Notes: generated by a model from the sequence alone, not told the origin. Positions 1 to 8,749 are shown, counted from the first letter of the stretch. The stretch is DNA of 64,000 nucleotides from Flavobacteriales bacterium (GCA_016703005.1 JADJCX010000006.1:124001-188000); one strand, 5' to 3'. A program made the numbers and translations.

Positions 1-885
1 GCTTTTCCGGAGCAGCCGCTGACGTTCAGTATCGATAACAAGAGCCACGGGATCGAGATCAACAGCGATCAGGGCAAATACAAGATGACCGGCTTCAGTG
101 GCAGCGAATTCCCAAAAAGCCCAAAACTTGACCATCCTAGCACGTTCTCGCTTCCTGCAGGCACGCTGGCTACTGCGATCAACAAGACCATCTTCGCTAC
201 CGGCAACGATGATCTGCGGCCGGTGATGAGCGGCATCTTCTTCGAATTGAATGACGAAGGCGTGCGCTTCGTGGCCACGGATGCGCACAAGCTGGTGCGC
301 TACAGCCGCACTGATGTGAAGGCGGACAAGAACGCCAGCTTCATTGTGCCCAAGAAGCCGCTCAACTTGTTGAAGAGCTCACTCTCGAGCACCAATTCAG
401 ATGTGAAAGTCGAGTTCAACGAGAACAACGCGAGCTTCTCATTCGACAATACCGTGGTGGTGTGCCGACTGATCGACGGCAAATACCCGAACTATGAGGC
501 GGTTATCCCGAAGGTGAACCCGAACAAACTCACCATCGATCGCAGCACCTTCCTCAGTTCCATCCGCCGGGTAAGCATCTTCAGCAATAAGACCACGCAC
601 CAAGTACGCTTGGGCATCAATGGCAGCGAGATGGCGATCAGCGCCGAGGACCTCGACTTCGCCAACGAAGCGAACGAGCGACTCACCTGCAACTACGAAG
701 GCGAGAGCATCACTATCGGCTTCAACAGCCGCTTCCTCACTGACATGCTCGCGAACATCGAAAGCGAGAACGTGGTGCTCGAAATGAGCGCCCCGAACCG
801 CGCTGGTATCCTTCTGCCTGCCGACCCCGCCGAACATGGCGAGGATGTGCTGATGCTCGTGATGCCCGTGATGCTGAACAACTGA
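1..885 (+). CDS. dnaN: DNA polymerase III subunit beta (sliding clamp), 3' part
   Basis: This is the C-terminal part of the beta clamp, the ring that tethers the replicative polymerase to DNA. The reading frame is open from base 1, so the start lies upstream of the window and 294 codons are visible. The segment after the first 28 residues matches the second and third clamp domains: a GIFFELN...ATDAHKLVRY stretch near residues 78-100, KYPNYEAVIP near 161-170, and the C-terminal DVLMLVMPVML, which is the usual end of the protein in Bacteroidota. No frame break is seen. The META-domain gene follows after 41 bases on the same strand. I see no dnaA or oriC-like cluster, so this position does not by itself mark the origin. 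Confidence 0.96.
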   Translation, partial: AFPEQPLTFSIDNKSHGIEINSDQGKYKMTGFSGSEFPKSPKLDHPSTFSLPAGTLATAINKTIFATGNDDLRPVMSGIFFELNDEGVRFVATDAHKLVRYSRTDVKADKNASFIVPKKPLNLLKSSLSSTNSDVKVEFNENNASFSFDNTVVVCRLIDGKYPNYEAVIPKVNPNKLTIDRSTFLSSIRRVSIFSNKTTHQVRLGINGSEMAISAEDLDFANEANERLTCNYEGESITIGFNSRFLTDMLANIESENVVLEMSAPNRAGILLPADPAEHGEDVLMLVMPVMLNN

Positions 886-926
886 TCGGCACGCGATCAG
901 GCAACAGCCTTCCAAACACCTCTACC

Positions 927-1352
927 ATGAAGAAGACCTCACTGGCCTTGGCCCTATTTACCGTGCTGAGTGCGTACACGTGGAAGAAAGGAAACGACAC
1001 GGCTGTGACCGTAGCCGACATCGCCGGCAAGCAGTGCACGCTTCAAAGCCTTGCGGGTAAGGATATCGCCATGCCCGAAGGCAAGCAAGCGCCATGGCTC
1101 AAAGGCGATGCTGAGAGCAGCCGTCTTGAAGGTTTCGGCGGATGCAACCAACTGATGGGGTCGTTCAAAATGGACGGCTCGAATATCAGCTTCCCCGGTT
1201 TGGGCGGCACCAAGATGATGTGCCCCGATGTGCAGGAAGTGGAGAACGGTTTCAAGACTGCGTTGAGCCAAGCCACGTCGTACAAACTCGACGGAAGCAC
1301 TTTGAAGCTGTTGAACGGCGGTACTGAACTGGCAGCGCTGGTAGCGAAGTGA
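927..1352 (+). CDS. META/HslJ-domain protein
   Basis: A 141-residue exported protein made of one META (HslJ-like) domain. The hallmarks are FGGCN (residues 70-74), a following GSFKMDGSNISF strand pair, and GGTKMMCP (93-100), which resembles the TKMAC motif of the family. The N-terminus (MKKTSLALALFTVLSAYTW) has the shape of a lipoprotein signal, but residue 17 is Tyr where the lipobox Cys would sit (LSAY instead of LSAC). One base change would explain this. HslJ-type proteins are linked to stress or heat tolerance in other bacteria; the role here is unknown. It lies 41 bases downstream of dnaN and may be co-transcribed with it. Confidence 0.8.
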   Translation: MKKTSLALALFTVLSAYTWKKGNDTAVTVADIAGKQCTLQSLAGKDIAMPEGKQAPWLKGDAESSRLEGFGGCNQLMGSFKMDGSNISFPGLGGTKMMCPDVQEVENGFKTALSQATSYKLDGSTLKLLNGGTELAALVAK

Positions 1353-1421
1353 CCACAAGATCCCTCCTACCTTCAATAGGATGTTGAATGCAGCCTCGGC
1401 CATGTCCGGGGCTGTTCATTT

Positions 1422-2213
1422 TCAGAACGGGGGGTAATTGATACGGAGATCCACCCCGTCCGCTGTAGTGCTCCGGTTGGCGTTGGCTGCCAGTTCCTGT
1501 CGCCAGCGATGCGTGGCCTCGTCGTCCTCATCGCCAAGATCCGTTGAAGCGGCGACTTGTGCGTCGGCGGAACCATCCTCCACTTCATCGGCGAAATACA
1601 CCGGTGGTGCTGGCAGGGATGAAGGCACTTTGCGCAAGACCCAAGCGAAAGCAAGACCTGCTATTCCACCCCAGAGGTGGCTTTCAAAACTCACCCTGTG
1701 CTCGATGGGCAAGACGCCCCAGACAAGACTTCCGTACATGAAGACCGTGAACAAGGAAAGTGCGATCAACTGTCTGTGGCGTCGTAACAATCCGCTCCAG
1801 AAAACGAAGGCGACCAAGGCGTAAACCACCCCGCTGGCGCCAATGTGCACATCAGGGCGCGCGCTGAGCCAAACGAACACACCCGTAGTAAGCCATGTGC
1901 CGATAAGCGCCCACCAAGCCGAACGCGGGTAGAAGAAGAACAGGCACCAACCCAACACCAGCATGGGTATGGAATTGTTGAACAAGTGATCGAGATCGCT
2001 GTGAAGCAGTGGTGCCGAAAGAATCCCGAAGGCACCGACAAGGTTGCGGGGAAGAAGCCCGAACCGGTTCAAGCCGAGGTGAAACGCATTGTCAACGGCG
2101 AAGACGCTCCACATCAACCCCACGATGAAAACCGGGACGACGGCGGCGATCAGTAGGCGTTTCCGGAACACCGTTCGCTCATCCATCCGACCAATCTCCG
2201 TGATCACTGCCAT
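1422..2213 (-). CDS. Rhomboid family intramembrane serine protease
   Basis: A 263-residue integral membrane protease that cuts substrates within the bilayer. The catalytic dyad is visible: Ser127 in HIGASGVVYAL and His179 in FESHLWGG. The upstream HSDLDHLFNN block (residues 71-80) supplies the conserved His and Asn residues of the rhomboid core. About six hydrophobic segments lie between residues 20 and 195, followed by a roughly 65-residue acidic, soluble C-terminal tail that is not part of the rhomboid fold. Length and spacing match other Flavobacteriales rhomboids. It faces the META gene tail to tail and is divergent from the cytochrome gene at 2291, so the 77 bases between them should hold both promoters. 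The natural substrate cannot be inferred. Confidence 0.9.
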   Translation of the reverse strand: MAVITEIGRMDERTVFRKRLLIAAVVPVFIVGLMWSVFAVDNAFHLGLNRFGLLPRNLVGAFGILSAPLLHSDLDHLFNNSIPMLVLGWCLFFFYPRSAWWALIGTWLTTGVFVWLSARPDVHIGASGVVYALVAFVFWSGLLRRHRQLIALSLFTVFMYGSLVWGVLPIEHRVSFESHLWGGIAGLAFAWVLRKVPSSLPAPPVYFADEVEDGSADAQVAASTDLGDEDDEATHRWRQELAANANRSTTADGVDLRINYPPF

Positions 2214-2290
2214 GGCGCCAAGTTCGACAAGGAGCGGGCCGCTGTCACACGGCTGTCGTTGTGGCCGGGAACAAGGTGTAATCTTGCGGT

Positions 2291-2896
2291 ATGCTCACGA
2301 AACGAATTTGTGTCTCAGCTACGGTGGTCCTTACATTCCTGTTCGGATGTATTACCGGCGATCCATCCGTGCCAACGGAACAGGATAGTATGCCAAGTGC
2401 TGAGTTGGAAGCCGCCCCGTCGATCCCTCCAACGGCCAAGAAGAGCCAATTGTCCCAGCTCATGCGCACGCTTACAGCCCACGCCGACAGTGCACGTGCC
2501 GCCATCAAGCGCAATGGCGACTTGCCTCCGTATCCAACAGCGGTGGATGAACTCCTGACGGCGACATCGACGGACAGCACCTTGGACCGGCACGTATACT
2601 CCATTCTGGCCAACGACTACCTCGGCACGCTGAAGAAGTTGTACGCCGCTCCAGCGGCCGATCGGACCCAGGCCTACAATGGCATGGTGCAGAGCTGCGC
2701 CACATGCCATGGCAGCCTGTGCCCGGGCCCGCTGGTGGTGATCAGAAAGATGTACGCGCCGCAACCGGCGAAACCTCTTTGGGCCCCGGCATCGTGGTGC
2801 TTGAAGGTGATGCCGTGGAATGCGCAGATCTTGCCCAAGCTGTACGATGGTAATCCCGGCCACACCTTGCGCGCCAACTGTACGCTGCACGCGTAG
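2291..2896 (+). CDS. Monoheme c-type cytochrome lipoprotein, reads into the opposing gene
   Basis: A 201-residue lipoprotein with a lipobox at Cys20 (LTFLFGC), a low-complexity linker, a helical segment and one heme-binding motif CATCH (residues 136-140) followed by CPGPLVVIRKMYA. In the family I recall, the protein ends a few residues after this PGP..I.KLY stretch. Here the frame continues for about 40 more residues that are only the antisense of the opposing exonuclease gene, so the tail from about residue 160 (base 2770) is probably not natural. The overlap with 2674-3228 is 223 bases. Likely a periplasmic electron carrier or sensor. It is divergent from the rhomboid gene. Confidence 0.65.
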   Translation: MLTKRICVSATVVLTFLFGCITGDPSVPTEQDSMPSAELEAAPSIPPTAKKSQLSQLMRTLTAHADSARAAIKRNGDLPPYPTAVDELLTATSTDSTLDRHVYSILANDYLGTLKKLYAAPAADRTQAYNGMVQSCATCHGSLCPGPLVVIRKMYAPQPAKPLWAPASWCLKVMPWNAQILPKLYDGNPGHTLRANCTLHA

Positions 2897-3228
2897 CGCA
2901 TGCGCGGGTGTTCCATGCCGTAGCTGTTCAGCGTGGTGCGCATCACGCCCATGTCGAAGGTGGCATTGTGTGCGAACACCAACTGGTCATCGATCAGTGG
3001 TTGCACTTCCTGCCACACGCTCCGGAAGTCAGGGCTCTTGGCCACGTGCTCGGGCTTGATACCATGCACGCGGATGTTCCAATAGTCGAAGTGCGGAAAG
3101 CTGCGCGGCTTGATCAACCACGTGAACGTTTCCGCTACCGCACCGCCACGCACCACGGTAATACCCAATTGGCATGGGCTATCGGGGTGCCGGGTTGCGG
3201 TCTCGAAGTCGAGAGTGAGGAAATCCAC
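2674..3228 (-). CDS. DnaQ-like 3'-5' exonuclease, C-terminus probably lost
   Basis: A DEDDh exonuclease of the DNA polymerase III epsilon/ribonuclease T class. Visible catalytic parts are Asp7 and Glu9 in LDFET, Asp92 in HNATFD, and His145 in KHHDAGA. The fifth residue, an Asp five positions after the His, is replaced by Gln150, and the usual closing helix (DAEACA...) is absent. From about residue 150 (base 2780) to the stop the protein is merely the reverse strand of the cytochrome gene. The encoded enzyme is therefore expected to be inactive unless the sequence is in error. dapA lies 51 bases downstream of its start region on the same strand. Confidence 0.7.
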   Translation of the reverse strand: MDFLTLDFETATRHPDSPCQLGITVVRGGAVAETFTWLIKPRSFPHFDYWNIRVHGIKPEHVAKSPDFRSVWQEVQPLIDDQLVFAHNATFDMGVMRTTLNSYGMEHPRMRYACSVQLARKVWPGLPSYSLGKICAFHGITFKHHDAGAQRGFAGCGAYIFLITTSGPGHRLPWHVAQLCTMPL

Positions 3229-3279
3229 GGCGGAAATTGTGGCGGCAAGGTAGACTCCGGACCGACCGCGGGGTCGAGC

Positions 3280-4179
3280 CTACAGCTTCACCACCTCCGC
3301 ATCCGCCATGCTTTGGTAGATGCGTTTGGCAGTCGCCTCACCAACGTTCACGAGCGGCAGGCGCAGGTGCTTTTCACATAGGCCCAGAACAGCTAGCGCT
3401 TCTTTGATACCACCGGGATTGCCTTCGGCGAAGATGGCCGACATGAATTCGAGCAGCTTAAAGTGCTCGCGCCTCGCCGTGACAAAGTCCCCGTTCATAC
3501 CCGCGTGGACCAACGTGCTGAATTCCGCAGGCAACGCGTTGCCCACCACGCTGATGACACCATGTCCGCCCAAGGCAAGGATCGGCAGTGTTAGACTGTC
3601 GTCACCACTGATGACAAGAAAGTCCTTGGGACAATACTTGAGGATCCTTCCGATCTGGTCCAAGTTGCCGCTGGCCTCTTTGATGGCCACGATATTCTCG
3701 AAATCCTTTGCCAGCCGAAGCGTGGTCTCGGCGCTGATGTTGCTGGCCGTTCGTCCGGGAACATTGTACAGAATGATGGGCAACAGACTCGCTTGAGCGA
3801 GTGCGCGGTAGTGCTGGTAGATACCCTCCTGCGTTGGCTTGTTGTAGTAAGGGCTTACGCTCAATATGCCATCCACGCCGCTCAGGTCGTAGCTCTCCAA
3901 CGCGTGCACCACCTCGGCGGTGTTGTTGCCGCCAACACCCAACACGATGGGAATGCGGTTGCGCACGAACTCAATGACCTGCGCCAGCAGTTGCTTCTTC
4001 TCTTCGGCGCTGAGCGTTACACTTTCTCCGGTGGTACCCATCACCACCACGTAGTCGATACCGCCGGTGATCTGGTGTTCAACGACCTTCTCCAGTCCGG
4101 CGTAGTCAATGGCTCCATTGCTGCGGAAAGGCGTTACGAGCGCGACACCGAGGCCGCGGAATTTCTCTTGCTGGTTCAA
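3280..4179 (-). CDS. dapA: 4-hydroxy-tetrahydrodipicolinate synthase
   Basis: Condenses pyruvate with aspartate semialdehyde, the committed step toward diaminopimelate and lysine. The 299-residue protein has the full TIM-barrel set of motifs: TTGES at 49-53, catalytic Tyr138 in ILYNVPGRT, and the Schiff-base Lys167 in VAIKEASG. Length is normal for the family. Its start overlaps the stop of the DUF6913-like gene by four bases (ATGA, 4176-4179), which in turn overlaps ligA in the same way, so ligA, DUF6913 and dapA form a tightly coupled minus-strand operon. This arrangement is one I associate with Bacteroidota. Confidence 0.96.
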   Translation of the reverse strand: MNQQEKFRGLGVALVTPFRSNGAIDYAGLEKVVEHQITGGIDYVVVMGTTGESVTLSAEEKKQLLAQVIEFVRNRIPIVLGVGGNNTAEVVHALESYDLSGVDGILSVSPYYNKPTQEGIYQHYRALAQASLLPIILYNVPGRTASNISAETTLRLAKDFENIVAIKEASGNLDQIGRILKYCPKDFLVISGDDSLTLPILALGGHGVISVVGNALPAEFSTLVHAGMNGDFVTARREHFKLLEFMSAIFAEGNPGGIKEALAVLGLCEKHLRLPLVNVGEATAKRIYQSMADAEVVKL

Positions 4180-4745
4180 TTGAGCGAGGATTGGTGCTTG
4201 GCATTGATCATCAGCAGGTAGCGATCCACCTGCGTGATGAGTTGCGGCAGGCTGCTGCTGCCCGCCATGTCGATCATCATATCGAGGAAACGCTTGTTGT
4301 GGTCGCCCAGCCTACCGACCTTGAAGCGGGCGCGACTGCGCGCCATGATGTACTGGGTTGGCAATCGGTCTTCCATCGTGAGGTCAATGAGGATCTCATA
4401 CTCTTCCGCCACGAAATTCTGGACCGTGTTTCCGCTGGGTATCCGGTACCAATTGAGGTCCTTCTGGCTGAACTGGTCGAAGTTGAGGCGGCTGCTGAGC
4501 CAATGCGGTAGGACTTTGTTGTCGTAATAGCCGAGCGCCATGACTTTCACAATGCCCAATTCTTCCTTGATCTTCTTCACGTAGTTGCGCACTTGGTTGT
4601 GCATCTGCTCGTCCTCGGCGATGTATACGATCCCGACTTTGGTCGCTTCGGCCAAGTTGCGCGCGACCGGCTTCCGGTCGGGCATGGTCTCCCTTAGGAG
4701 AATGCGCCTTCCCATCCACTCGCGGAACCGCTCGAACAGCTTCAT
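4176..4745 (-). CDS. DUF6913-like protein
   Basis: A 189-residue soluble protein of unknown function. It lacks a signal peptide and membrane segments. The sequence has a basic N-terminus, a Rossmann-like KVGIVYIAEDEQMHNQVRNY region, and a conserved-looking FDQFSQKDLNWY and LIDLTMEDRLPTQYIMARSRA core. I recognise it as the small protein that commonly sits next to dapA and ligA in Flavobacteriales (DUF6913 type). It overlaps ligA by four bases upstream and dapA by four bases downstream, so it is almost certainly translated together with them. A role in DNA repair or lysine synthesis is only suggested by location. Confidence 0.8.
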   Translation of the reverse strand: MKLFERFREWMGRRILLRETMPDRKPVARNLAEATKVGIVYIAEDEQMHNQVRNYVKKIKEELGIVKVMALGYYDNKVLPHWLSSRLNFDQFSQKDLNWYRIPSGNTVQNFVAEEYEILIDLTMEDRLPTQYIMARSRARFKVGRLGDHNKRFLDMMIDMAGSSSLPQLITQVDRYLLMINAKHQSSLN

Positions 4746-6682
4746 GCGATCATGGCAGCAAATGCGTCCTCGTCGATCACAGGCACGCCGAGTTCATCGG
4801 CTTTGGTCCTCTTAGCGGGCCCCATATCGGCACCGGCCACCACGTAGCTGGTCTTCTTGCTGATGCTTCCTCCCACCTTTCCGCCGTTCATTTCGATCGT
4901 TTCCTTGATGCCGTCGCGGCTGAAATTGCGGAAAACACCGGACACTACGAACGTAAGCCCGCTCAGTTTGGCGCTCAACGGTGCCGCTTGGGCCTCGGCT
5001 TCCATCCGCAAACCGGCAGCACGTAGGCGTTCCACCACCTCGCGGTTGCCCGGCACGGCGAAGAATCCGATCACGCTTTCGGCGATCACCGCTCCTACTT
5101 CGTCCAAACCAAGGAGCTGTTCCCGGGTAGCGTTCATGAGGGCATCCATGCTTCCGATCCGACGCGCAAGTTTTTTAGCCATCGTTTCGCCAACGTGCCG
5201 AATGCCGATGGCGAACAGCACTTGCTCGAACGGCACCTGCTTGCTGGCTTGAATGCCTGCGATCACCTGTGCGGCGCTGCGCTCGCCCCACCCTTTCCCG
5301 AGTCCGAGCAGTTGCTCCTTTGTGAGTACATACAAGTCGGCAATGTCCTTGACCAGTCTTGCCTCGTAGAGTTCTGCGACCGTCTCCCCTCCAAGCCCAT
5401 CAATGGCCATCATTTTCCTGCCAACGAAGTGCTCGATACGGCCAGTGATCTGCGGCGGACAGTGATGCTCGTTGGGGCAATAGTGCTGGGCTTCCCCCTC
5501 TTCCCTCGCCAAAGCGGTCCCACATTCCGGGCATGTTTCCGGAAATACGACCTCCATCTCTCCTCGCTTGTTCGGATCCACGCCCGTGATCTTGGGAATG
5601 ATCTCACCGCCTTTTTCAACGTGCACGTGATCGCCGATACGCAATCCCAGTTTGGCGATCTGGTCGGCGTTGTGCAGGCTGGCCCGCTTTACCGTTGTGC
5701 CAGCGAGCAACACGGGCTCCAGATCAGCGACGGGGGTAACTGCGCCCGTTCGTCCCACTTGGTAACTGACACCATTCAGTCGCGTTATGGCTTGCTCAGC
5801 CTGGAACTTGTATGCAATGGCCCAGCGGGGGCTCTTTGCCGTGAAACCGAGTTCGGCTTGCACATCGAGATTGTCCACCTTGATGACAATACCGTCCGTA
5901 GCCAGTTCGATGGTATGGCGCTCGGTGTCCCACCGCTCGATGAACCGCATGATGCCCTCAGCGTCGGTGGCCGACGCAATGAAGCCTCGTGACGGGTCCG
6001 GGACTTTGAAGCCCCACGTACTGGCCTTAAGCAGGTTGGCGCTGTGGCTGCGTGTGGGCAGTTCCTTACCGTACATGGCGTATAGGAAGCAATCGAGCCC
6101 TCGCTTGGCAACGAGTTTCGGATCTTGGTTCTTCAGCGTACCGGCAGCCGTGTTGCGTGGATTGGCATAGACCTCGAAGCGCTTCGGCCAATCACTCCCC
6201 TTAAGCTTTAATGGGATAGCGCGCACCGTACGGACATTCGCAGTGATCTCCTCTCCTTTCTCGCCATCACCCCGGGTTACTCCGCGAACCAGTTCGCCGT
6301 TCTCGTACACGAGGCTGATGGCAACGCCGTCGTATTTCAATTCGGTCGCGAACGTCGTGTCGCCGATCTCCTTCTTGACGCGTTCCACGAACGCGATCAC
6401 TTCCTCATGGCTATAGCTGTTGCCCAGTGAGAGCATCGGATACTCGTGCTTCACCTGCGGGAACTCCTTGGTGATATCACCGCCAACGCGCTGCGTGGGG
6501 CTGTTGGGAGAAGCGAACTCGGGGAATGCATTCTCAAGCCCCTCCAATTCCTTCAGCAGATGATCGAATTGTTGATCGCTGATGGTGGGGGCATTGCGCA
6601 CGTAGTACCTATGGTTGTGCTCCTCCAACTCGAGCGTCAACGCTACGATACGTGCCTTCGCTATTTCCTTTTCGGTTGTCAC
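4742..6682 (-). CDS. ligA: NAD-dependent DNA ligase LigA, missing the RGEV block
   Basis: Seals nicks during replication and repair. The 646-residue protein shows, in order, the Ia domain, adenylation Lys116 in ELKYDG, ANPRNTAAG at 173-181, the OB fold, a Cys4 zinc finger (CPECG...YC...C, about 404-430), helix-hairpin-helix repeats and a C-terminal BRCT domain. However, PKRFEV (residue 171) is followed directly by YANPRNT. The family carries a conserved RGEV...N block of about 27-30 residues between these two motifs, including the essential Glu (Glu173 in E. coli LigA). The frame is kept across the gap, near 6167-6172. As written, the enzyme should be defective although the gene is normally essential. 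First gene of the ligA-DUF6913-dapA operon. Confidence 0.93.
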   Translation of the reverse strand: MTTEKEIAKARIVALTLELEEHNHRYYVRNAPTISDQQFDHLLKELEGLENAFPEFASPNSPTQRVGGDITKEFPQVKHEYPMLSLGNSYSHEEVIAFVERVKKEIGDTTFATELKYDGVAISLVYENGELVRGVTRGDGEKGEEITANVRTVRAIPLKLKGSDWPKRFEVYANPRNTAAGTLKNQDPKLVAKRGLDCFLYAMYGKELPTRSHSANLLKASTWGFKVPDPSRGFIASATDAEGIMRFIERWDTERHTIELATDGIVIKVDNLDVQAELGFTAKSPRWAIAYKFQAEQAITRLNGVSYQVGRTGAVTPVADLEPVLLAGTTVKRASLHNADQIAKLGLRIGDHVHVEKGGEIIPKITGVDPNKRGEMEVVFPETCPECGTALAREEGEAQHYCPNEHHCPPQITGRIEHFVGRKMMAIDGLGGETVAELYEARLVKDIADLYVLTKEQLLGLGKGWGERSAAQVIAGIQASKQVPFEQVLFAIGIRHVGETMAKKLARRIGSMDALMNATREQLLGLDEVGAVIAESVIGFFAVPGNREVVERLRAAGLRMEAEAQAAPLSAKLSGLTFVVSGVFRNFSRDGIKETIEMNGGKVGGSISKKTSYVVAGADMGPAKRTKADELGVPVIDEDAFAAMIA

Positions 6683-6750
6683 GATGATGACGATGTCAAT
6701 TTCCGTTGTTGGGATGAAGTGATAGCACGCTGCTGCGCATGTGGCATCGC

Positions 6751-7617
6751 TCAGCGTTCGGCATATACGAAACGATCCATGCCGCTAAGGTCGCGCGCGA
6801 TTTCCGTCCGCGCGTATCCCATCGACTTCAACATCGGGATGACATCGGCTCCGTGCCGATGGTGGACCTCGAACCACAACTGCCCGCCCACCGCAAGCAA
6901 TTCGCGGCTTCGTTCAGCGATAGAACGATAGAACAGTAATGGGTCCGAATCCGGAACGAACAGCGCGGAGGCCGGCTCGAATTCACGGACGTTCGTTGTT
7001 AGCGTTGAGGCTTCCGCTTGTGGCACATAGGGCGGGTTGCTGACAATGATGTCCACCGGAGCCCCAATGAGATGGCTTCCGCGATCGAGCACATCCGCCA
7101 ACACCCATTCCACATCCAAGCCGTTCAACACACCATTCTCTTTTGCGACAGCCAATGCGGATCCGCTGATATCCGTTCCGACGACACGCGTGGTGGGGAA
7201 TGCACGCTTCATCGACAGCGCGATACATCCGCTTCCGGTGCCGAAGTCGATGATCGAGCGAGGGGAAGCCGTTGAATTCCGCGCGCGGATGAGTTCCACC
7301 AATTCCTCGGTTTCGGGCCTTGGTATCAGTACGCTCTTGTTCACCTTCAATCGAAGTCCTCGAAAAGCAACCTCGCCGATCACGTACTGCACCGGCTCCC
7401 CTGTACGAAGTCGCTTCAAGGGCAAATAGACCTTGAGCAGTTCGCTCTCGCTCAGTGCCTCGTCCCGACGTAAGGCCAAGTCCACGGCGGGCCATCCAAG
7501 CGCATGGTTGAAGACCAACGCCACAATGGCTTTGGCCTCCCCAATTGGATAGAGCCCTCCCAATTCCAGCTCATACTGCCGGATGACGGAGCCTGCTTTG
7601 TTATCGGCGATACGCAT
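6751..7617 (-). CDS. prmC: Peptide chain release factor N(5)-glutamine methyltransferase
   Basis: Methylates the Gln of the GGQ motif in release factors RF1 and RF2, using S-adenosylmethionine. The 288-residue protein has an N-terminal helical substrate-binding domain, a LIPRPETEELV segment near 97-107, the SAM-binding loop DFGTGSGCIAL (124-134) and the diagnostic NPPY motif at 194-197. Length and motif spacing are normal. It ends 68 bases upstream of ligA on the same strand and could be co-transcribed with it. The 200 bases upstream, before the plus-strand LamG gene, hold no recognisable gene and should contain divergent promoters. Confidence 0.95.
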   Translation of the reverse strand: MRIADNKAGSVIRQYELELGGLYPIGEAKAIVALVFNHALGWPAVDLALRRDEALSESELLKVYLPLKRLRTGEPVQYVIGEVAFRGLRLKVNKSVLIPRPETEELVELIRARNSTASPRSIIDFGTGSGCIALSMKRAFPTTRVVGTDISGSALAVAKENGVLNGLDVEWVLADVLDRGSHLIGAPVDIIVSNPPYVPQAEASTLTTNVREFEPASALFVPDSDPLLFYRSIAERSRELLAVGGQLWFEVHHRHGADVIPMLKSMGYARTEIARDLSGMDRFVYAER

Positions 7618-7817
7618 CGATGATCAGTACCAACATGTTGGGGTGAAGATGGCGATCGGCCGGAAACCCCATGCCCACTTGACGAAAACGGGTCGAATGT
7701 GCGGTGGTCGTTGGTGCGCTGACCATTCGGGTTCATCTACTTTTTTGAACCCCTCATTGGCCCGTTCGTTCCGGCAGACATAGCAACACCCGCCGAGCCG
7801 GGATAACCGAACTGGCC

Positions 7818-8723
7818 ATGAAAAAGCTGCTGAACCCTATCCGCATAGTGCTGCTGACCATCGCTCCTCTGGGAATTTGCGCCCAAGGACCGATCCACTT
7901 CTGGCCGCTGGATGAATCCAATGGCACTACCGCCCCCGATCTGAACGGCGGGGCACATGGCACCCTTCAGAACGGAGCGACATGGTCGAGTGATGGCTAC
8001 CTCGGCAACGGCCTCGCCTTCGATGGTGTGGACGACCGCGTGGATCTCGGTCCGTTGGACATCACTTCCGGTTCCGGGTTCAGCATTGCTTGCTGGGTGC
8101 GCCCGTCGAGCACGACGCTCCAAGACCAATTGTTGGTAGCCAAAGCATACGACCCGCTCATAGGCGATTTCGTGTGGAGCATTGGAACTACGGCACACAC
8201 GAAGGTGGCGTTCCGCTTGCGGACGGTTGGACAGCCAACCAGTATCACATCGCCACCGAACAGCATTTTCCCCGGTGCATTCTATCACGTGGCCGCCACC
8301 TACGACGGAAGTCAGATGCAGTTGTACATCAACGGAGCGTTGGCCGCGACCGCACCGAAAACGGGTATGCTCGGTTATCACCCACAAGCACTCGCTTTCA
8401 TGGGTCACCTCGATATCGGACCAGGTGTTGTGCCGTTCGCCGGCACGCTGGGCGATGTGCGCATCTGGGATCGCGGGCTCACACAGTCGGAGATCTTCGA
8501 TCTGGTGCTGGAGCAGGACATTTCCATGAACGCTGCTCACGTGTTCCAGCCAACTCAACTGCCAACAGGCCCGGCTCAATTGCTCGATATGAGCGGTCGG
8601 TTGCTGCGATCGTTCAGTGCAGGAACCAGCGCGCTAAACACCGATGATCTGCCGCCGGGCCTCTACATGCTGCTGTGGCACGACGGAGACCGGGTCCTCA
8701 GCGCGAAATGGATGAAACCTTGA
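7818..8723 (+). CDS. LamG-domain secreted protein with T9SS type A sorting domain
   Basis: A 301-residue secreted protein. It has an N-terminal signal peptide ending near ICAQ (residue 23), then a concanavalin/LamG-like jelly-roll: the opening HFWPLDESNGT, the GLAFDGVDDRVDLG strand, the FSIACWVRP strand and FAGTLGDVRIWDRGL near 210-225. The C-terminal 75 residues (LLDMSGRLLRSF...LPPGLYMLLWHDGDRVLSAKWMK) form a T9SS type A sorting domain, so it should be exported by type IX secretion and surface-attached or released. The ligand is not predictable; LamG folds often bind carbohydrate. The domain is short of the usual leading proline-rich NPxxD motif, so the sorting call rests mainly on the D.xGR...GLY...K pattern. 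Confidence 0.8.
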   Translation: MKKLLNPIRIVLLTIAPLGICAQGPIHFWPLDESNGTTAPDLNGGAHGTLQNGATWSSDGYLGNGLAFDGVDDRVDLGPLDITSGSGFSIACWVRPSSTTLQDQLLVAKAYDPLIGDFVWSIGTTAHTKVAFRLRTVGQPTSITSPPNSIFPGAFYHVAATYDGSQMQLYINGALAATAPKTGMLGYHPQALAFMGHLDIGPGVVPFAGTLGDVRIWDRGLTQSEIFDLVLEQDISMNAAHVFQPTQLPTGPAQLLDMSGRLLRSFSAGTSALNTDDLPPGLYMLLWHDGDRVLSAKWMKP

Positions 8724-8749
8724 ACATGCTCCCTCAGGGTTTCAAAGCG

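Noticed and set aside
1..885. dnaN at the window start as a sign of the replication origin
   Set aside because: No dnaA, dnaA-box cluster or AT-rich unwinding region is seen nearby.
7618..7817. A hidden gene between prmC and the LamG gene
   Set aside because: The minus-strand frames here have no recognisable product and are interrupted or lie out of phase; it is best read as a divergent promoter region.
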